Below, piece after piece: positions 56,723 to 64,000 of a DNA stretch of 64,000 nucleotides. Numbering within the stretch: the stretch's first letter is position 1; the number at the start of each line of letters is the position of its first letter. The translations under genes and the position numbers were made by a program. This DNA comes from Mesorhabditis belari (Eukaryota; Nematoda; Chromadorea; Rhabditida; Rhabditidae). The notes under the pieces were generated by a model. The model saw only the letters and a list, made by a program, of their open reading frames with translations, ran no database searches and was not told the origin of the DNA. Location: assembly GCA_958450365.1 (NCBI GenBank), contig CAUEEP010000930.1, forward strand, positions 682,001 to 746,000, given 5' to 3'.

Positions 56723-59700
56723 TTACTTACAACAACTACAACAAAAACTTCTCGCACCGCGCATAGAACAAATCTCATAGTCGTCATTGTTGATGGAGAC
56801 GATGTCGTCGTATGGGTGTTCGCCCATCACTGGTGTAGCCGGACGGATTGACTGGTTCCGAGGATCTCCTTCACCGTTCCCTCCAACTTCTTTGCCGTCA
56901 CAAGCTTTGAACGACTGCACATGTTCTTCGCGATTTAGATGATGGTGTCGGGTGGTGGTCGTCGTCTTGACGTTTTGCCTTTTGAGATTGGCTTACAAAA
57001 ACTTGCAACAACTACAACAAAAACTCACTATTAGCTTTATATATGCTCGTAGCCGTTCCGTTTACGAAATTCAGCCGCTAACGAATGTGGGTATTTCGAA
57101 AAAAATGAGAAAAAGTGAGAAAAAATGTGTTTTTTTATGAGATGAGCTTATATATTAGGTTGATGCAAAAGTCTTTTTCATTTTTTTCGTACTTCCGTTA
57201 AAAAGTAACAAATGCACGAATTGAACAACGGTTTATTGCATTCGAATTGGCTTGGCCAAAATTGGCTAACAAAATTGGCCAACAAAACTGGCTTATTTCT
57301 TAAATTTCTTAGTTTATTTACGCAACTTGTAAGTAAAACTTGTATGCCTGATGTTCAGTTGACTGTTAACTTTGTTTATTAGTTTATACTTGAAGAAATA
57401 GACTTGATTAATCCAGCTTTTAAACTAGTTAACGGTTAACAGTTAAATAGTTTAGTTTCTAGTATGTTGTTTCGTATTGTTTCTAGTTTTAAACTGGTTT
57501 AAACGCACCGGTGTCTGGCTACAGACCGGATAGTATCATAATTTAATCACTAATCAATGAAGAAACAACTATTCGATACAAACAAAATAGAAACACGTAT
57601 TGTTTCTAGTTTTAAATTGGTTTAAACTTACCGGTATCTATTAGGTTGATGCAAAAGTCTTTTTCATTTTTTTCGTACTTCCGTTAAAAAGTAACAAATG
57701 CACGAATTGAACAACGGTTTATTGCATTCGAAAGGCCAAATTATTTTTCTGCAAAATGACATTAAAACGAGTTTAAAATGCCTTATGTCTAGATTTTTTT
57801 GAGAGCCTGAAGTCGGGTAGTCAAAAAAGGGGACGGCTCGATGATGCATTTTAGACGCTTTAGCTAAGGAAACCAATCTTGATGTTAATAAATAAAAGAT
57901 AGAGCACAAAAAGTTCGCTATTTTTTTGAGATTTTCAGAGAAATTGATTCAGCCAATTTCTTTAAAGAGGTTTTTATAGATTTTTATGAAAAACCCGTTT
58001 TCACTCTCGAATTTGCTTGAAAGTGAACCGAAATTGATTTAAAAAGATGGGAAATTCAACAATAAACACTTTTCATTTAGAGCAAACCATAGGTTAATTG
58101 ATGACTTTTTTATTTTTCAAAAGAAGTACGAAAAAAATGAAAAAGACTTTTGCATAAAACCTAATAGAAAGACTCATTTTTCTCATTCGAAAAATGAGGA
58201 AATGAGGAAAAGGGAATTTTTGAAGCGCTGAATACCCACGGAAACACATTTCAGCCTTCAATCCCGGCAATAAACCTAGCAATTCGAAATTCGAGTGCAA
58301 AAAAGTCACATTTAAGTGGAGCTTGAGCTGAAAATGGTAAAAAAAATCGACCCCTCCGGACCACCCTGGATCCTCAACGGTGCGCCAAATCGGCTCCGTT
58401 TACGAGGTGAAGACCAAGGTACTTTGTGCATGAGAAATTGTAAACAAAAAGCCTTCTGGCACACTAGAATAGACAGTGTGTTCTCAAAAAAAAATTTTCT
58501 ACTGAACCAAATGAACTAATTTCAAAAATTTATTATAAAATACATGTATTATGAACATTTTTTATGTGAATGACTTTTTGATTGGATGCCCAGAAATACC
58601 CACATTCGTTAGCGTTCGCTGAATTTCGTAAACGGCTACGAGATATAGTTGCGTAATTGAACCGGATTAAGCTGAGAGCACAATAAGCTCAATCTGTTCT
58701 TTGTGCGCTTCAGCAATCGTTCGCCTTCTGTTAGAAGTAATTTGGGTAATTACAAAATTACGAACTTTAATTGCAAACTTGGGTAATTAAACCGGCCGCG
58801 AGCGTTTCCCGTTGTCTTGATCCGGGCCAGTGTGCCAGACGCCGCTTTTTCCTTAGAGCGACATGAAGAGAACGCACAAATGAGAGCTTGAATGGAAGGC
58901 GGCCTGTGCGTTCTTTTCCTGTCGCTCATAAGAAAAAGCGGCATCTGGCACACTGGCCTGGATGAAGGTAACCGAAAACGCCAATCGTCCGGTTTAATTA
59001 CCCAAGTTTTTGGGACTGCTTACTTTTGTTGCCTAATTTTCGTGTGTCCTTTCCTTGTCGCTCGTAAGAAAAAGCGGCATCTGGCACACTGGCCTGGATG
59101 AAGGTAACCGAAAACGCCAATCGTCCGGTTTAATTACCCAAGTTTTTGGGACTGCTTACTTTTGTTGCCTAATTTTCGTGTGTCCTTTCCTTGTCGCTCG
59201 TAAGAAAAAGCGGCATCTGGCACACTGGCCTGGATGAAGGCAACCGGAAACGCGGATCGTCCGGTTTAATTACCCAAGTTTTTGGGGAAATGCTAAACCT
59301 AGAGTTTCCACTGTGCTTTTTGAGTCGATTTTCAATTTTCTTTCAAAACTTTCTCAAAACGATAATATTTATTAACTTATCATCGAAAAACGCACAAATC
59401 ACAACAGAAATTGAGTGTACTTTCATATTGTTGAGTCAAAGTTTTACCGTAATCTCAAATTTTCAAAGAAAAAAAGTTCTTTTTGGGTATAGGCAGCATT
59501 AAAATGAGGAAAAAAAAACCCACAAAAATTTGGTGATACTTACAAAAAATTCACAAAAAAACCCGTGAAATTCAGAAAATGAAAAAAAAAGTCTGCAAAA
59601 TTATGCCTAAAATTGATGAAAATTAAAACTTTTAAAACTTTTAGAACTTTTAAAAGTAAAAAGCAAAAAAGCTTTTTGCTTTTTTAGCTTTTTGTGCTGT

Positions 59701-62700
59701 AGAATAAAGAATGTGAATTTAATTTTCAAAAAAAAAAAAAACCCTTAAAATGCGTTTTTTTCTTCGCCTAAAAGAGCGTAATCAAGGAATTTTTTCGTTT
59801 TTTTTTTTTTTTCAAAAAGGCATATTTTGCAAAAAGATTGGGCAAATTTTAAAATTGAGAAATTGAGGATTTAACTGAGAGCTTAGCTGAGAGTTTAGCT
59901 GAGGATTTAGCCGTGCATTTAGCTAACAGCTTAGCTGTGCATTTAGCTGAGAGTTTAACTGGGAATTTCACTCTAAATTTGAACATTTTTCTCTAAAAAA
60001 ACACTGAGCAATGGGAATTTTGAACAAAGTTTTTGTGGGATTTTTTGTGGAGGAGATTTTGATTTGATTCTTTTTTGTTTTTCGCTTTTTTCGCTTTTCG
60101 TTTTTCATTTTTTAGGCATTGAAGAGATCGTCGAGTGAAAGGAGAACGGCTGATGGCTGGAAATTCGGGAAATCTTTATGAGAATTGCTCTTGAGATGAT
60201 GAAAATAGAGATTGGCTTAAAAAACGGGCATTACAATAGTCTAGAAAGTCGCTAGGCTTTAGAAAGCGTTAGAAAACGTTAGACAACTTTAGAAAACGTT
60301 AAAAAACGTTAAAAAAACGTTAAAAAACGTTAAAAAAACGTTAAAAAACGTTAAAAAACGTTAGAAAACGTTAGAAAACAAATCCAGTCTAGAGTACGGT
60401 GGTTTTTAAAGCTTTAAGTTCACTGTTTTATTTCCAGTTTTAAGTCTATAATTTTAAGCCTCATCTTTACTTTTTATTAGGTAGAAGGAGGAAGGAGGGG
60501 GGAGGGAAGGAAGGAAGGAAGGAAGGAAGGAAGGAAGGAAGGAAGTAAGGAAGGAAGGAAGTAAGTAAAATGGTGCCGTAAATACTGTAATAGTACCGCA
60601 CCCCCATAATGACGGTGCGGAGTGTTGCGTAGTCTAGCTTTGAACGAGTTTTTCTCGACACTGGCTTATGCTACAATGCTCGCTTTAATATCAAAAAATA
60701 GCCCTGAATTTCAGCTATTTTTTGATACCTAAACGAGCATTTTAGCTTAAACCAGTGTCGAGAAACACTCGTTCAAAGCTAGACTACGCAACACTCCGCT
60801 TAATTATGGGGGTGCGGTACTATTACAGGATTTACGGTAAGTAAAATGTTAAGGTAAATCGGTAAAATGTTAAGGTAATTCAGTAAAATGGTAAGTACTC
60901 ACCTTTAAGGCATAAAGTCTTTGTTTAAAGTCCGCAGAAGAGAGGCTTCTTTCATCGACTTTCTCCTCGTTCATTTCGCTTTTAATCGGCATTTGTGGAA
61001 CCTTGAAGACACTCGAATTTTCGTAAACAATTGAGAGTCGAGGTTGGGAGAAACTAAAGAAAAAAAACAATGAATTCATCTTTTTAGCTATGCAATTTGT
61101 AATCCAAAATCCAAAATCCAAAAATTTACATCTTGATCTTCCTCCACGCCGATCCATGAGCACTTTTCTTTGACTTGAACTCTAGCATGACTCCTGATCG
61201 ACATTTCTCCAAGCGTCGAGCGTGGCCAACGAGTTGAGCGTGATGAAACGATGAGTAGTATGGATTTTTACCTAATTTATACAAATTAGTCTTATTAAAA
61301 GGGTCTATTTGTGGGAAACAAGTGCTATAGGAAGCCTAAGCCTAAGCCTAAGCCTAAGCCTGAGCCTAAGCCTAAGCCTAAGCCTAAGCCTAAGCCTAAG
61401 CCTAAGCCTAAGCCTGAGCCTAAGCCTAAACCTAAGCCTGAGCCTAAGCCTAAGCCTGAGCCTGAGCTTGTACAATAATGTACAATAAGTACAATAATGT
61501 ACAATTAGTACAATAATGACAAGGAATTCTTTAATTCTTTCAAATCTTCTTTTCTTACCCAACGGGAAATCCGAAGGCAGCTCTTTCAACATTTTCTTCC
61601 AAATATCCCCCGATTTTCGATCTTTTCGATGCGAATTTGCGTTCGCTGGTTGAATGTGAGTGAGGCGAACGTGATCTTCTAACTGAAAGTAAACAGGGAA
61701 ACTATATTTTATCTCTAGAACTATTTTATCTAGATCTAGATCTTAATCTTGTAAAGATCTTTCATAAAGTGTTCAAAAGCAACAATTTTTCGAAAACCAA
61801 TCAATCTCTTCGTTTAAAAACTCGTTTTATAAAAATCTAATGTTAAAAAAGAAAGAAAAATATAAAAAAAAACAATTTTAACAAGATCTAAGTCACTTTT
61901 ATTTCAAAATTGTTGACTTTCCTTTGTTCTAAAAAGATAGAAAGTTGTCTGGAAAGCGGGCGCTGTGCTCTTAAGCAGATAGAAAGCAGATAGAAAGATA
62001 GAAAGCAGATAGAAAGATAGAAAGCCTATCTCTTTGATAGGCTACATCGAGTTTCTCACGAGCTTATGTTCAATTTTCTTGAAAGAAACAAAATCGAAAT
62101 ATGATTCCGAACATTTTTAAGTCCCATAAGTTTAAAAACTGGTAGATAATGAAGAAAATAACCAAAGAATCATTTAAAGAAGAATAGCTAGATCTGACCT
62201 AAAGACGAATAACTAGATCTGACGTCAGATCTGAGCCTGAAGAACTAGATCTGACGTCAGATCTGAGCCTGAAGAACTAGATCTGACCTAAAGACGTCAG
62301 ATCTAGTCATTCGTCTTTAGGTCAGATCTAGTTATTCTTCTGACCTCTCATCTGAATTTAGTGATCCAATGAATCAATTTTTCGCACAAATTTAGTAAAC
62401 AGTAATAAAGAAGTGAACGAATTTCCAATTTGACAGATTTCGACTAATTGAAAAAAAAAAGATTTCAAGAGAGGGGATTGAACCCTTGATCGTTCTCTTT
62501 TCGCTTTCAATGCTCTAAGCACTGAGCTATGCAGTACCTTGACTAGCTAGGAAAAAAAAGGAGATACAAAGAGGACGAAGAAGAAAAAGAGAAATACTAG
62601 ATCGTTTTTTCCCCAAGCGGGATTGAACCCTCGATCGTTCCCTTTCCGCTTTCCAATGCTCTAACCACTGAGCCTTACAGCACCTTAGTGGGGCAAGAGA

Positions 62701-63528
62701 AAAAAGGAAATACAAGGAGGACGAAGAAGAAAAAGACAAATACTCGAGTCATTTTTTTTCAACTTTCTTGACGATTTTTTTTATAAACCAATTTTGAGAG
62801 CGTTAACAACAAAACGTAAACAACTTTGAAACTTTGAAGGTCCCATAAATATTGAACACTTTGTCTTTAAGCGAATAGAAGTGAATAGAAACGAATAGAA
62901 GTGAATAGAAGCGACTTTCTAACACCGTAAAACAGCTCTCAATATCGTTTTCCACAAACCTGTCGATTGGTGTGAAATCTGGCATTACATCCCTCCAAAA
63001 TGCACTTGTAGGTCTGCGCTCCTTTTGCGTGTCTTGTTCGGAAATGATCTCGAAGCCATTGATACTGAAAATGCTTGCTTTTTCTTTAAATTTAGCTTTA
63101 AATTTAGCTTTAAATTTAGCTTTAAATATTGCTTTAAATATTAATTCAACTATAAATCTAAATCTTTAAATGAAAAAAAAAAGAAAAAAGCCATGCAAAT
63201 CATTCTAATCTTTCTTGCCACTAATTTTTACCTGTTTGACGATTTTGAAGTTGGTCTAGAAGTGGAAAAAAGTGACAAATTTAGTTCTATTTAGTTCAAT
63301 TTAGCTCAATTTAGCTCAATTTAGCTCAATTTAGCTCTATTTAGCTCTATTTAGCTCTATTTAGCTCTATTTAGCTCTATTTAGCTCTATTTAGCTCTAT
63401 TTAGCTCAAAAAACATCAATTTCTACTTATTAATCTTAAATCTTTCTTTTTTCCCAAACCTTTCTATCAGAATCGCCTCTTGTCAAGCACATTTCGCAAT
63501 CAGCCCATTGACATCCAAGTGGATCAAT
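56723..63528 (-). CDS. C2H2 zinc-finger protein (5' end probably outside window)
   Basis: Exons 63460-63528, 63232-63255 (24 nt), 62960-63064, 61559-61682, 61130-61271, 60903-61053 and 56723-56914 join in phase. The N-terminal part seen has two C2H2 fingers: GCQWADCEMC with RDHFRTRH (C-x4-C ... H-x4-H, with an extra Cys and a long loop) and YKCILEGCNARF with DHVRLTH (C-x4-C-x12-H-x4-H). The C-x4-C spacing, the Trp after the first Cys and tandem pairing recall the Gli/Zic class, but two fingers are too few to decide. The rest is basic then Ser-rich (NPYYSSFHHAQLVGHARRLE, SVFKVPQMPIKSEMNEEKVD) with an acidic C-terminal region (PYDDIVSINNDDYE). It is likely a nuclear DNA- or RNA-binding protein. 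The last exon may instead end at a donor near 56748. No ATG exon was found before 64000. Confidence 0.82.
57041..58648. mobile_element. TIR element enclosing a mariner-type MITE
   Basis: The outer ends are inverted copies of ATGCTCGTAGCCGTTCCGTT with TACGAAATTCAGCCGCTAAC and GAATGTGGGTATTTC (left 57043-57100, right about 58590-58645). Inside lies a sequence with ends ATTAGGTTGATGCAAAAGTC at 57154 and 57642 (direct) and the inverse at about 58135-58165. Both layers lie in the long last intron of the zinc-finger gene. Confidence 0.7.
57642..58167. mobile_element. Mariner-like element remnant
   Basis: Flanked by TA and ending in TTAGGTTGATGCAAAAGTCT and AGACTTTTGCATAAAACCTA, a mariner-type TIR. 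An internal plus-strand stretch near 57797-57845 reads SLKSGSQKRGRLDDAF, which loosely resembles the linker of mariner transposases, but it is broken by stops. Dead or non-autonomous. Confidence 0.65.
58775..59283. mobile_element. Family F element, copy 4, with its right half tandemly triplicated
   Basis: 58775-59011 is a full palindrome (AAACTTGGGTAATTAAACCG to complement). The right half plus 40 bp of flank (TTTTGGGACTGCTTACTTTT, GTGTGTCCTTTCCTTGTCGC) is then repeated twice more with an exact 136-bp period. The second repeat is almost identical to the first; the third differs in CAACCGGAAACGCGGATCG. Confidence 0.9.
59860..59965. repeat. GAGAGCTTAGCT-type array
   Basis: Imperfect 12-bp TTTAGCTGAGAG units, about eight, in the last intron of the zinc-finger gene. 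Confidence 0.7.
60250..60380. repeat. AAAAACGTTA array
   Basis: About twelve 9-11-bp units around the palindrome AACGTT. Confidence 0.9.
60483..60568. repeat. GGAA tetranucleotide array
   Basis: (GGAA)n with GGGA and GTAA variants, directly left of a family A MITE. Confidence 0.9.
60575..60839. mobile_element. MITE family A, copy 4
   Basis: 265-bp palindrome: GCCGTAAATACTGTAATAGT to TACTATTACAGGATTTACGG. The arms carry GTTGCGTAGTCTAGCTTTGA / TCAAAGCTAGACTACGCAAC and TATCAAAAAATAGC / GCTATTTTTTGATA. This is the most intact copy. Confidence 0.88.
61328..61470. repeat. Interstitial telomeric repeat (GCCTAA)n
   Basis: About 23 hexamers of AGCCTA with some AGCCTG variants, the complement of TTAGGC, in the intron upstream of the zinc-finger exon 61130-61271. 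The minus strand is open and gives a false Leu-Arg repeat. Confidence 0.93.
62180..62345. repeat. ACTAGATCTGACGTCAGATCTGA palindromic cluster
   Basis: Overlapping palindromes AGATCTGACGTCAGATCT and their flanks AAGAACTAGATCTGAC, repeated and inverted so that 62180-62250 folds onto 62280-62340. Confidence 0.8.
62465..62755 (-). repeat. Two tandem tRNA-like repeat units
   Basis: Minus-strand tRNA-like cores at about 62468-62540 and 62616-62690: GCTCAGTGCTTAGAGC / GCTCAGTGGTTAGAGC (D arm), GAAAGCG / GGAAAGCGG region, and AGGGTTCAATCCC (B box). Both are followed by the same GTCCTC-TTCTTCTTT spacer (GGACGAAGAAGAAAAAGA on plus), so a ~160-bp unit is duplicated. Acceptor strands do not pair well. 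Read as tRNA-derived repeats rather than working tRNAs. Confidence 0.6.
63080..63165. repeat. TTTAGCTTTAAA array
   Basis: Six 12-bp TTTAAATTTAGC units decaying into AAATATTGCTT variants, directly upstream of a zinc-finger exon (minus strand). Confidence 0.8.
63275..63412. repeat. TTTAGCTCTAT undecamer array
   Basis: About twelve 11-bp units (TTTAGCTCAAT then TTTAGCTCTAT) in an intron of the zinc-finger gene. Confidence 0.9.
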
Positions 63529-64000
63529 CTAGAAGTTGAATTTTTGAAGTTTGAGGCTTGAAGTTTGAAGTTTTGAAGTTTTTTTGAGGTTTGTTTAAAG
63601 TTTGTTTAAAGTTTCTTTGAAGTTTCTTTGAAGTTTACCAAAGTCTACAAATCTTAATCCATAAATAATTAGCATATCTACTTTCTCACTCTGTACTTTG
63701 TGCTTTTAGCCTTTTCCTAAACCAATCTACTTTGGCGCACATTGAAATCAGAAGATCAGAAAGATCAGAAAGGTCAGAAGATCTGAAAGATCAGAAAGAT
63801 CAGAAGAAAAAAACAAAGAGAACAAGACATTCAATCAGTTAAAGGAATCGGGCTAGATTGAAGGATTAATGGTAAGTTAAGAAGTAAAGCAAAGCCATGA
63901 GCTCTACCAATCAAAGCCTAAGCCTAATCCAGGGTCCAGGGCCATGCAAGCCATACAAGCCAGGGTCCAAAACCATGCAAGCCTTGATGCAAACCAGGGT
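63529..64000. other. Intron or upstream region of the zinc-finger gene
   Basis: No further exon recognised. Contains a GAAGTTTGAAG-type tract (63545-63640), a GATCAGAAA array (63755-63805) and, at the right edge, GGGTCCAGGGCCATGCAAGC-like direct repeats that continue to the end. Confidence 0.5.

Noticed and set aside
61305..61592. Leu-Arg repeat ORF
   Set aside because: Translation of (TTAGGC)n; only the part overlapping exon 61559-61682 is real coding sequence, and in that part the true start is an acceptor, not this ATG.

Overview
This window is nuclear DNA of a nematode, most likely a rhabditid. The evidence is intron-rich genes with many short introns and TTTTAG or TTTCAG acceptors, interstitial arrays of the nematode telomere unit TTAGGC, acceptor-like sites just upstream of start codons that suit spliced-leader trans-splicing, and nematode-style gene families. 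No species name can be supported from the sequence alone. All gene models below were assembled by hand from reading frames and splice phases; in every major model the phases close exactly, except at the 5' end of the pseudouridine synthase gene.

Layout. 1-8.1 kb holds three minus-strand genes: a protein tyrosine phosphatase whose 3' part is cut off by the window edge, an unrecognised Cys-rich 326-aa protein, and an unrecognised 229-aa protein. 9.0-13.8 kb is a compact housekeeping cluster: rps-9 (minus) diverges from lsm-1 (plus), followed by a UMP-CMP kinase (plus) with an in-frame upstream extension that looks like a mitochondrial presequence. 14.1-22.2 kb is an RPUSD2-like pseudouridine synthase (minus) with a 4.1-kb intron holding a nest of palindromic transposons. 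22.6-27.7 kb is a FMRFamide-receptor-like GPCR (plus). 27.7-37.4 kb is gene-poor and filled with satellites, foldback elements, tRNA-derived repeats and a decayed ORF inside a candidate terminal-inverted-repeat element.

37.5-50.4 kb is a 22-exon neprilysin-family (M13) metallopeptidase (plus), 721 aa, with introns full of minisatellites, a tRNA-headed SINE, a large palindrome carrying two opposed tRNA-like sequences, and a broken duplicate of one of its own exons. 51.9-56.4 kb is a three-exon 77-aa secreted peptide precursor (plus) with a predicted C-x6-C cyclic peptide resembling allatostatin C. 56.7-63.5 kb is a C2H2 zinc-finger gene (minus) that probably continues beyond the window.

Functional links between neighbours are weak. 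Only the shared promoter of rps-9 and lsm-1 suggests co-regulation. A neuropeptide-receptor-like GPCR, a membrane peptidase of a family that degrades peptides, and a peptide precursor all lie within 35 kb, which is suggestive but may be chance.

The most distinctive property is the density and variety of small palindromic elements. At least seven families are visible, several sharing TACCGTA-type ends. The same repeats recur in introns and intergenic DNA across the whole window.
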